From JBMNHG01 sp045627705 (GTDB taxonomy: Bacteria; Verrucomicrobiota; Kiritimatiellia; RFP12; JBMNHG01), in the NCBI GenBank assembly GCA_045627705.1, contig JAZQOE010000062.1, forward strand, positions 1-28,613: a stretch of DNA of 28,613 bases, given 5' to 3'. The translations under genes and the position numbers were made by a program. Each line of letters opens with the position of its first letter. The stretch's first letter is position 1. This document shows, piece after piece, positions 16,874 through 23,747 of the stretch. The notes beneath the pieces are model-generated. The model saw only the letters and a list, made by a program, of their open reading frames with translations. It was not told where the DNA came from and made no database searches.

Positions 16874-17463
16874 CAGCTTGATCGCCCCGATGGATAGTGC
16901 CCGCGTCGCTGTCTGGCAAGATCGCGGCCGTATCTGGCGACTTCTTCTGCTACCTTGTATATTTTCTCCGCTGATGGTGTCGGGTACTCGTAATCATCGG
17001 TGGAAGCAGAATCAGGGCTGCTCGCGGAAAACGGCGCGCCGTTTTTCTCGGCATGAGCCGTTATTTCGGCGGCGAGCCGCGTGGCCAGCGCAAGACGATC
17101 ACGCGTTTCGCATTCCCACACCACGACTACCTTCCAGCCCATATCTTCAAGTTGAGTTTTCACCCGTGTATCGCGCTCGACATTGCGCCTGAATTTATCC
17201 TGCCAGAAATCGATGCGGCTCTTTGGCATTGTCGCGATCGGACATCCCGGGTGACGATGCCAGAAGCATCCATGCACGAAGATGACGCACTTCCACTTCC
17301 GCATCACGACATCCGGCTTGCCGGGCAAGTCGCGCCGGCGAAGCGAAAAGCGAAACCCCAGTCGATGCAACGTCGAGCGGACAATCATCTCAGGCTGCGT
17401 ATCTGCGGATTTAATCCTCGACATCAGCCATGATCGTTCATCTGATGGAATCGTATCGGTCAT
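16834..17463 (-). CDS. vsr: Very short patch repair (Vsr) endonuclease with extended C-terminus
   Basis: 209 aa against about 156 in E. coli. The family core is intact: MSRIKSADTQPE, RLGFRFSLRRRDLPGKPDVV with catalytic Asp51, FVHGCFWHRHPGC with His69 and zinc ligands Cys66, His71, Cys74, and VVVWECE with Cys118. It nicks the T-strand at T:G mismatches left by deamination of 5-methylcytosine. No cytosine methyltransferase is in the window, so it is an orphan here. After residue 138 there is an unusual tail of about 70 residues, beginning exactly with the palindromic element (EKNGAPF) and ending in an Arg/Ser-rich stretch that overlaps the MsbA-like gene by 40 bases. I chose ATG 17463 (GGAG 11 bases upstream), which gives the usual family N-terminus; ATG 17490 is an alternative. 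Confidence 0.9.
   Translation of the reverse strand: MTDTIPSDERSWLMSRIKSADTQPEMIVRSTLHRLGFRFSLRRRDLPGKPDVVMRKWKCVIFVHGCFWHRHPGCPIATMPKSRIDFWQDKFRRNVERDTRVKTQLEDMGWKVVVVWECETRDRLALATRLAAEITAHAEKNGAPFSASSPDSASTDDYEYPTPSAEKIYKVAEEVARYGRDLARQRRGHYPSGRSSCQSPDSCMSQRRR
17023..17050. repeat. Palindromic element copy 7, inside vsr
   Basis: CGCGG-A4-CGGCGCGCCG-T5-CTCGG, core at 17032-17041. Read in frame as EKNGAPF at Vsr residues 139-145, directly after the conserved nuclease core. Confidence 0.85.
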
Positions 17464-17507
17464 TGCTTCGCTTTCTCCGTTGAATGACATTCCCCGAACG
17501 GAAAAGT

Positions 17508-17537
17508 ATCATCGCACATTTTTTTGCGGAATCACAA
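17508..17537 (-). promoter_or_regulatory. Possible vsr promoter
   Basis: On the minus strand TTGTGA (17537-17532) and GATGAT (17513-17508) are 18 bases apart, about 45 bases upstream of ATG 17463. Both boxes are imperfect. Confidence 0.2.
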
Positions 17538-17606
17538 TGTCATATATGCACATATTTGCCGCACCTTTTCCAATGGTTTTCCCATCATGATCCATGCTAT
17601 TCTCTT

Positions 17607-17635
17607 TTGTGCCGTTGGCGGTTTTCGTGTTTAAT
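17607..17635 (+). promoter_or_regulatory. Possible promoter of the GH116-peptidase pair
   Basis: TTGTGC (17607-17612), a 17-base spacer and TTTAAT (17630-17635). The leader to ATG 17721 would be about 80 bases and contains the heptamer repeat. A GGCGGTT / AACCGCC inverted pair (17617-17623 and 17661-17667) brackets the -10 and the start of transcription. Confidence 0.3.
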
Positions 17636-17670
17636 CGACCCACCCGTACACAAAATCGTCAACCGCCGCA

Positions 17671-17703
17671 ACCTCTTACCTCCTACCTCTTACCTCTTAC
17701 CTC
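17671..17703 (+). repeat. Tandem heptamer repeat in the GH116 leader
   Basis: Four full copies and a partial copy of the 7-mer ACCTCTT (the second copy reads ACCTCCT) end five bases before the ribosome binding site GAAAGG (17708-17713). The pyrimidine-rich tract could pair with purine-rich sequences such as the Shine-Dalgarno region. Confidence 0.85.
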
Positions 17704-17720
17704 AATCGAAAGGCTCACAC

Positions 17721-20213
17721 ATGACCAAGTCTGCTCCCAATGCAAAGTGGCCAGTCCTTCGTTCGTATGACCAGGACCATCTCCGTGAAATCTCGCTTCC
17801 CCTTGGCGGCATCGGTACTGGCACGATCGGCTTCGGCGGCCGTGGCCAGCTCCGCGATTTCGAGGTCATGAACACGCCGGACAAGGGATTCCAGCCACAG
17901 AAGACTTTCTTCGCCCTCTGGGTCAAGCCACAGGGCGGCGAGGCCGTCACACGCTGCCTGGAAGGCGCAATCGAGGACTATCAGGGCGGCGACGGTTCGC
18001 AGGCCGCGAACCACGGCCTCCCGCGCTTCCGCAAGTGCTCGTTCGAAGCCGCCTACCCGTTCGGCCAGGTCTCGCTCTCAGACCCCGAGGTGCCCGTCAC
18101 CGCGCGCATCCAGGCCTTCAACCCGTTCATCCCTGGCGACGCCGAGCAGAGCGGTCTTCCCGTCGCCATCCTCCGCTTCACCCTCACCAACCGCACCGAC
18201 AAGCCCGCCAAGGCCGCCATCTGCGGCAGCATGCACAACTTCGTCGGCTACGACGGAATCAATCCAGCCCACAAGCAGAAGGGCAACTTCAACGAGTTCC
18301 GCCCGGTCAGGGACGGCGAGTGGGCCGGCGTCTTCATGGGCACCAACGGCGTGCCGCGGTTCGACGACTGCTACGGCTCGATGGCCATCGCCACCGACGT
18401 CGCGAAGGGTGTGACCTACCGCACCGACTGGGCACACCTCTCGTGGGGCGACGTCCTGCTCGACTTCTGGGACGACTTCTCCGCCGACGGCAAACTCGAA
18501 GAGCGCGCCAAGCCAGAGAACGAGGACGCCCCCTACGCCTCGCTCTGCGCCCCGCTCTCCATCCCGGCCAAGGGCTCCGCATCCGTCACCTTCATGGTTT
18601 CCTGGCACTTCCCCAACCGCCGCTCGTGGAACCCGGTCGAGGACAAGACCGACCACGCGAAGGAGAAGGGCCCGAACTGGGTCGGCAACTATTACACCAC
18701 CCTCTACAAGGACGCCTGGGAAGTCGTCCGCGAGGTCGCCCCGCAGCTCCCCACGCTCGAAGCGGACACCATCAAGTTCGTCAAGGCGTTCCTCTCATCC
18801 GATCTGCCCGACACCGTCAAGGAGGCCGCCCTCTTCAACCTCTCCACGCTCCGCACGCAGACCTGCTTCCGCACCGCCGACGGCAAGTTCTTCGGCTGGG
18901 AAGGCTGTGCCGACAAGAACGGCTCCTGCATGGGCAGCTGTACCCACGTCTGGAACTACGAGACCGCCACGCACTATCTCTTCGGCCAGCTCGCCCGCGA
19001 CATGCGCGACACCGAGTTCGGCCACGCCACCGCGGACAACGGCTGCATGTCGTTCCGCGTCGGCCTGCCGCTCGATACCCACGCCAGGCATTTCCCCTTC
19101 GCGGCCGCCGACGGCCAGATGGGCACCATCATGCGCTTCTACCGCGACTGGACGCTCTGCGGCGACGACGCCATGCTGAAGCGCCTCTGGCCGAACGTCC
19201 GCAAGACGATCGGGTTCGCATGGCTCGAAAACGGATGGGACGCCAACCAGGACGGCGTGATGGAGGGCTGCCAGCACAACACCATGGACGTCGAGTACTA
19301 CGGCCCGAACCCCCAGATGCAGTTCTGGTACCTCGGCGCCCTCCGCGCCTGCGAGGAAATGGCCCGCCATCTCGGCGAGACAGACTTCGCCGACCGCTGC
19401 CGCAAGCTCTTCGACAATGGCTCCGCGAAGATCTGTGGAAAGATGTTCAACGGCGACTACTATGAGCACCTGATCCAGCCGCTCAAGTCCGACAAGGATG
19501 TCCTCTGGGGCACCAAGCTCAGTGGCGAAAGCCCTGTGAACCCCGTGCTCCAGATCGGAGCCGGATGCCTTGTGGACCAGCTTGTCGGCCAGTACATGGC
19601 GCACATCTGCGGCCTCGGCTACCTCGATGATCCAAAGCGCATCGCGACCGCCACCGGCGCCGTCATGCGCAACAACTTCCAGAAGGACCTGTACGGCCAC
19701 TTCAACCACCTGCGCACCTTCGCGCTCAACGACGAATCCGCCCTGCTCATGGCCTCGTATCCGCGCGGACGTCGCCCGAAGCGCCCGTTCCCGTATTACA
19801 ACGAGGTAATGACGGGCTTTGAGTACACCGCGGCGACGCAGATGATCTACGAAAACCAGATTGCCGACGCCATGAAGGTGATCTCCTCGATCCGCGCCCG
19901 CTACAACGGCAAGCGACGCAATCCATTCGACGAGGCGGAATGCGGCCACCACTACGCTCGCGCGATGGCCAGTTGGTCCGCGCTCGTCGCCCTCGAGGGC
20001 TTCAACTATTCCGCAGTCGATGACGTGATGGAGTTCTCGCCACGCCTCGACAAGGGCAAGCCGAAGCACTTCTTCTGGGCCGCGGGTACGTCATGGGGCA
20101 CCGTTGACCTCCGCAAGACCGCGAAGGGCTGGCGCGCTTCGCTCAAGGTTCTCCACGGCGGCATTGCCATCAAGGCATTCAAGCTTGATGGCAAGGAAAT
20201 CCCATTCGCATGA
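17721..20213 (+). CDS. Glycoside hydrolase family 116 (beta-glucosidase / glucosylceramidase-like)
   Basis: 830 aa. The N-terminus SLPLGGIGTGTIGFGGRGQLRDFEV is the GH116 (GBA2-type) beta-sandwich motif. The (alpha/alpha)6 barrel follows, with candidate nucleophile Glu394 in FGWEGC and candidate acid/base Asp523 in QHNTMDVEYYGPN. These two assignments follow family position and were not aligned. The family cleaves beta-glucosides or beta-xylosides; substrate here is unknown. No signal peptide. ATG 17721 has GAAAGG seven bases upstream; the open frame from 17484 starts in vsr and is not real. Codon use is strongly C-ending (GCC, CTC, CGC), unlike the GCG-rich neighbours. The last four bases overlap the next gene (ATGA). 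Confidence 0.85.
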   Translation: MTKSAPNAKWPVLRSYDQDHLREISLPLGGIGTGTIGFGGRGQLRDFEVMNTPDKGFQPQKTFFALWVKPQGGEAVTRCLEGAIEDYQGGDGSQAANHGLPRFRKCSFEAAYPFGQVSLSDPEVPVTARIQAFNPFIPGDAEQSGLPVAILRFTLTNRTDKPAKAAICGSMHNFVGYDGINPAHKQKGNFNEFRPVRDGEWAGVFMGTNGVPRFDDCYGSMAIATDVAKGVTYRTDWAHLSWGDVLLDFWDDFSADGKLEERAKPENEDAPYASLCAPLSIPAKGSASVTFMVSWHFPNRRSWNPVEDKTDHAKEKGPNWVGNYYTTLYKDAWEVVREVAPQLPTLEADTIKFVKAFLSSDLPDTVKEAALFNLSTLRTQTCFRTADGKFFGWEGCADKNGSCMGSCTHVWNYETATHYLFGQLARDMRDTEFGHATADNGCMSFRVGLPLDTHARHFPFAAADGQMGTIMRFYRDWTLCGDDAMLKRLWPNVRKTIGFAWLENGWDANQDGVMEGCQHNTMDVEYYGPNPQMQFWYLGALRACEEMARHLGETDFADRCRKLFDNGSAKICGKMFNGDYYEHLIQPLKSDKDVLWGTKLSGESPVNPVLQIGAGCLVDQLVGQYMAHICGLGYLDDPKRIATATGAVMRNNFQKDLYGHFNHLRTFALNDESALLMASYPRGRRPKRPFPYYNEVMTGFEYTAATQMIYENQIADAMKVISSIRARYNGKRRNPFDEAECGHHYARAMASWSALVALEGFNYSAVDDVMEFSPRLDKGKPKHFFWAAGTSWGTVDLRKTAKGWRASLKVLHGGIAIKAFKLDGKEIPFA

Positions 20214-21346
20214 GCAACACAACGGGAATCGCGCGGCCGCCGATGATGTTTCCTGCGGCCGAATACATCGCGCGCCTAAAGCGTCTCCAGACGCTCCTCA
20301 AGCGCGCGAAGCTTGACGGCGCATTCATCTTCGATCCGCTCCTGCGGCTTTACTACACGGGTTTCGACTCGACGAACGGATTGCTCGCCGTCGATGCGCG
20401 TGACGGCGTCACCTTCCTCACCGATCCGCGCTATATCGACGCAGCCCGCGCGCAACTCCCGTTCTTGCAATGTGGGCTTTTCAAGCGCGGCGAAAAGCTC
20501 GATGCGCAGTATCGTGCGCTTTCGCGCAACTGGTCGGCGATAGGACTTGAAGGCGGGATGCCTGCGAACGACCTCGACAATCTGCTCGACCACCTCGCCG
20601 ACGGGCGCGGCGGAGATCGCGAGTGGGAGGATGTCACGCGCATTTCAAGCAGCCAGCGCGCGATCAAGAGCGCGCGCGAACGCAAAGCGATGCGCGCGGC
20701 ATGCGCCGCGAACGACCGCATGATGGTCGAAGTGCAGCGCGCCGCGCGTCCGGGCATGACCGAATGGGACATCCGCAATCTAGTGCGGCGCGCCGCCGAC
20801 ACCTACGGGCAGGATGAATCCTTCGATGCGATTGTCTGCGTTGGCGCCACCGCCGCGGAACCGCACCACCATCCAGGTCTCGACACACTCGAAGAAGGGC
20901 AGCCGCTCCTACTCGATATCGGCTTGAAACTCGACTGCTATTGCGCCGATCTTACGCGCACTTGCTTCTACGGCAAGCCCGGCAAACTGTTCCGCGACGT
21001 GCATGCCGTTGTGCTTGCGGCAAACCGCAAGGCTGCGTCCCGGCTGCGTCCCGGCATGACAGGCGAAGAACTGGACGCCATAGCGCGCGACCACATCGAA
21101 AAGGCCGGCTTCGGAAAGTATTTCACGCATTCTCTTGGCCATGGCGTTGGATTGGAAGTCCATGAGGCGCCGACAGCCGCGCCGCGACAAACCGCGAAGC
21201 TCGAGCCTGGCATGATCGTTACGATCGAGCCTGGAATCTACATCCCAGGCAAGGTCGGCGTGCGCATCGAGGATGTCGCTCTCGTGACCCAGAATGGTTG
21301 CGAGATACTGAGCGATGCGCCGAGGGGTTGGGATGTAGTTGCCTGA
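20210..21346 (+). CDS. Xaa-Pro peptidase, M24 family (PepP/PepQ-like)
   Basis: 378 aa. The N-terminal creatinase-like domain (about 15-150) is followed by the pita-bread catalytic domain. All five metal ligands are seen: Asp236 (LLLDIG), Asp247 (CADLTRT), His311 (HSLGHGVGLEVHE), Glu340 (TIEPGIYI) and Glu354 (RIEDVAL). It removes residues next to proline from peptides in the cytosol with a two-metal centre. Its ATG overlaps the GH116 stop by four bases and AAGGAA lies about 11 bases upstream, so the two are co-translated. No biochemical link to GH116 is obvious. The 46 bases to the convergent tilS stop contain no clear terminator hairpin. Confidence 0.93.
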   Translation: MSNTTGIARPPMMFPAAEYIARLKRLQTLLKRAKLDGAFIFDPLLRLYYTGFDSTNGLLAVDARDGVTFLTDPRYIDAARAQLPFLQCGLFKRGEKLDAQYRALSRNWSAIGLEGGMPANDLDNLLDHLADGRGGDREWEDVTRISSSQRAIKSARERKAMRAACAANDRMMVEVQRAARPGMTEWDIRNLVRRAADTYGQDESFDAIVCVGATAAEPHHHPGLDTLEEGQPLLLDIGLKLDCYCADLTRTCFYGKPGKLFRDVHAVVLAANRKAASRLRPGMTGEELDAIARDHIEKAGFGKYFTHSLGHGVGLEVHEAPTAAPRQTAKLEPGMIVTIEPGIYIPGKVGVRIEDVALVTQNGCEILSDAPRGWDVVA

Positions 21347-21392
21347 AGTCAACCGCTCCGATAAAGGCAAAGAGAATTTAACCGTACCCGCA

Positions 21393-22880
21393 CTACTCGC
21401 GCCCAATCGAAATCCTCACGCAAGATTCGCTCGAATCCTTTAGCGCGAACCCTCTTGAAATGCGGTACCCTGGTATCCATGCGATTTCGCCGCTTGCGGC
21501 GCAAATCAATGGCAGAGAATCTCGCAGGTAATATGGCACGCCGCCATCTACGAGGATATCCTGCAGTTTCTTCGAACCATTCATTCCAAGTGGTGCCATG
21601 CGGTCACCGGGAAGGCGCGCGCGAACAAGCAGGCCACCAGCGCGATTGACTGCTTCAAGCGAAAGCGAACATTCCGCGGGGAAGTTTCCGATTGGTCCCG
21701 CATCGCGCACTATTCCAGTTGCGATTCCGGTTCCAATGCGATAGCCATTCCAGTCGATTTCCCCTGGAATGGGAAGAATTGCTTCACCCTGTGTTTCGAA
21801 GACGCACCCTTGCACATTCGAGACACAAAGCGCATCTTTTTCGCGCCGGATGTGCAGCGTTGGTGAGATCTCGAGGCACTTGCATTGTTTCGCGTCAGCA
21901 AGCGAAAGGATGCGTTCGACGGTATCGAATCCAATTTCCCGATCGAATGTGCGAAGCCAGATGCGCACCATGCGACGGCGCAAGGCAAGCGGGCGCGAAA
22001 GAAGATCCGCGATTGGAATCGATGTTGCTTCGGTGCAATGCGCTATCGCTTGGAAGGCATCGCTGGCGAGAGATTCGAGAAGTTCGTCATCGGCCTGCAG
22101 AATATTGGCGGAACGAGCGAGTGCCGCGCGGATGGAGACGACGGTTCCATTCGAGGCATCCGCGATTGCCGGAATAATCGCATGTCGCATTCGATTGCGT
22201 GGAATGGCGGTATCGGAATTCGATGCGTCCTCGCGCCATGCCACGCCATGCGCGGAAAGGAACGTGCGGAGTTCGTCATGGGAGAAGGCGAGGACAGGAC
22301 GCATGAAAAAAAGCGGCGCGCCGTTTTTTTCGCGGTTGCGCGTTGGGAATTCGCGTATCGCGCGAAGGCCAGAAAGACCGGATGCGCCGCCACCACGAAG
22401 CAGTCGCAGCATGAGGGTTTCGGCGACGTCATCGCGCGTGTGGCCGGTACAGATTGCATCGGCGTGCGTTTCTGCCGCCATCCGTTCGAAGAAGTCGAGA
22501 CGCGCCGCACGTGCAATTTGCTCAAGCGATCCACCGAGTTCCGAAAGCGGCGTCGAGGGCGCACCACGAAAAAACGGGATGTCAAGCGCCTTCGCCGTTT
22601 CCCGCACATGTTCTTCGTCGCCATCCGATGCATCGCCGCGAAGGCAATGGTTGAAGTGCATCACGCCAAGCCAGACTCCGCATTTGTCGCACCACGGCTT
22701 GAGCAGGTGAAGCAATGCAATCGAGTCGGAACCACCGGAGACAGCGGCCAGCAATCGCGGAAAAAACGGTGCGCCGTTTTTTTGCGCCTTGTGCTCGATC
22801 AGTGTGCGCAGTTGGTCGGCGAGCAAATCCATGTTCGCCGCGAAGAGTTCTGAAGTAACCGTTGTCCCTTCGCTACTCAT
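21393..22880 (-). CDS. tilS: tRNA(Ile)-lysidine synthetase
   Basis: 495 aa. The PP-loop AVSGGSDSIALLHLL (46-60) binds ATP. MHFNHCLRGDASDGDEEHV, ICTGHTRDDVAETLMLRLLRG and the RPVLAFSHDELR / NRMRHAIIPAI stretch are family hallmarks, and a C-terminal tRNA-binding domain follows. The enzyme converts cytidine 34 of tRNA(Ile) CAU to lysidine and is normally essential. Two palindromic elements lie inside it: one just before the PP-loop (KNGAPFF, 34-40) and one in the loop before RPVL (KNGAPLFF, about 184-191). ATG 22880 overlaps the stop of the upstream esterase by eight bases; Met17 is an alternative start. It is last in the rseP run. Confidence 0.95.
   Translation of the reverse strand: MSSEGTTVTSELFAANMDLLADQLRTLIEHKAQKNGAPFFPRLLAAVSGGSDSIALLHLLKPWCDKCGVWLGVMHFNHCLRGDASDGDEEHVRETAKALDIPFFRGAPSTPLSELGGSLEQIARAARLDFFERMAAETHADAICTGHTRDDVAETLMLRLLRGGGASGLSGLRAIREFPTRNREKNGAPLFFMRPVLAFSHDELRTFLSAHGVAWREDASNSDTAIPRNRMRHAIIPAIADASNGTVVSIRAALARSANILQADDELLESLASDAFQAIAHCTEATSIPIADLLSRPLALRRRMVRIWLRTFDREIGFDTVERILSLADAKQCKCLEISPTLHIRREKDALCVSNVQGCVFETQGEAILPIPGEIDWNGYRIGTGIATGIVRDAGPIGNFPAECSLSLEAVNRAGGLLVRARLPGDRMAPLGMNGSKKLQDILVDGGVPYYLRDSLPLICAASGEIAWIPGYRISRGFALKDSSESCVRISIGRE
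22305..22335. repeat. Palindromic element copy 8, inside tilS
   Basis: A7-G, core CGGCGCGCCG (22314-22323), T7, then CGCGG. Read as EKNGAPLFF in TilS, in the linker between the two halves of the catalytic domain. Confidence 0.85.
22755..22785. repeat. Palindromic element copy 9, inside tilS
   Basis: CGCGG-A6-CGGTGCGCCG-T7-G, core at 22767-22776 with one base change from the consensus. Read as QKNGAPFF six residues before the PP-loop. Confidence 0.8.
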
Positions 22881-23739
22881 TTGCGAGACGGTTGGCCTTT
22901 AACCACTTTTCGCATTCGGACTGCCACTCGATCCAGTATGGGCCATTGCCGCAGCCAAGGCCGTGTGCGCCGTCGGCCAGTTCGTGGTAGGTCACAGGCA
23001 CGCCGGCCTTTTCGAGCGCGGCGACATAGAGACGGCTGTTTTCGACTGGCACCATCTGGTCCTTGCGCGAGTGCGCCACGAACGCGGGCGGGGTGTCGAT
23101 TGTAACCATGCGCTCGTTCGAAAGGAACTTGCGGAGTTCATCGGTCTGGTCCGGGCCAAGCAGATTGTCGCGCGAACCGCCGTGGGTAATCGCTTCGCAC
23201 ATCGACACCACGGGATAAACGAGGATTTGGAAATCGGGCCGGCACGAAATGCGTTCAATGGAATCGACCGGAGCGGATTGGTCGCCGGGATCGAAATGCG
23301 TGGCGAGCGTGCATGCGAGGTGGCCACCGGCGGAGAAGCCGATGACGCCGATGCGTTGCGGGTCGAGACCCCTGGCGGGCGCGTCGCGACGGACAATGCG
23401 CATTGCGCGCTTCGCGTCGTTGAGCGGAAGCGGGTGACGGTTCGGTGCACAACGATATTCGAGCACCGCGCCAGAAATTCCGAATCCATTAAGCCAGCGC
23501 GCGATGTCGTGTCCCTCGTATGAGGAGCAGAGGCCGCCGTATCCGCCGCCCGGACAGATCAGGATAGTCACGCCATTCGGCTTTTCGGCGACATGCCAGG
23601 TTAATGTGACGATCTGGGCTTTTTGTCCGCCTTCGCCTTCGTTCCAGATGTGTATGGTTTCTGGATCCGCATTCAGGGTAGCCGTGGCGAGTGCTGCCGC
23701 AGCCGCGGCCCCTGCGAGTTTCATTTGCGTGGTTTCCAT
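22873..23739 (-). CDS. Secreted alpha/beta-hydrolase, acetyl-esterase-like
   Basis: 288 aa from ATG 23739. An Ala-rich signal peptide (MKLAGAAAAAALATATLNA) is followed by a hydrolase domain. The HGG-like oxyanion motif is CPGGGYGGL, the nucleophile Ser136 is in GFSAGGH, and Asp227 (SRKDQMVP) and His259 (GAHGLG) complete the triad. It resembles esterases that remove acetyl or other acyl groups from plant or host glycans; the true substrate is unknown. Starts at GTG 23751 (four-base GTGA overlap with the upstream stop) or at ATG 23724 (directly before the signal peptide) are equally possible. It lies between a DUF gene and tilS in the rseP run. Confidence 0.85.
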   Translation of the reverse strand: METTQMKLAGAAAAAALATATLNADPETIHIWNEGEGGQKAQIVTLTWHVAEKPNGVTILICPGGGYGGLCSSYEGHDIARWLNGFGISGAVLEYRCAPNRHPLPLNDAKRAMRIVRRDAPARGLDPQRIGVIGFSAGGHLACTLATHFDPGDQSAPVDSIERISCRPDFQILVYPVVSMCEAITHGGSRDNLLGPDQTDELRKFLSNERMVTIDTPPAFVAHSRKDQMVPVENSRLYVAALEKAGVPVTYHELADGAHGLGCGNGPYWIEWQSECEKWLKANRLANE

Positions 23740-23747
23740 GGAGAATG

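Noticed and set aside
18795..20069. Long open frame opposite GH116 (424 codons), and another in a shifted plus frame at 18035-19465
   Set aside because: Both are shadows of the strongly C-ending codon bias of GH116; their translations are low-complexity and Arg/Pro- or Val/Ala-rich without family motifs.
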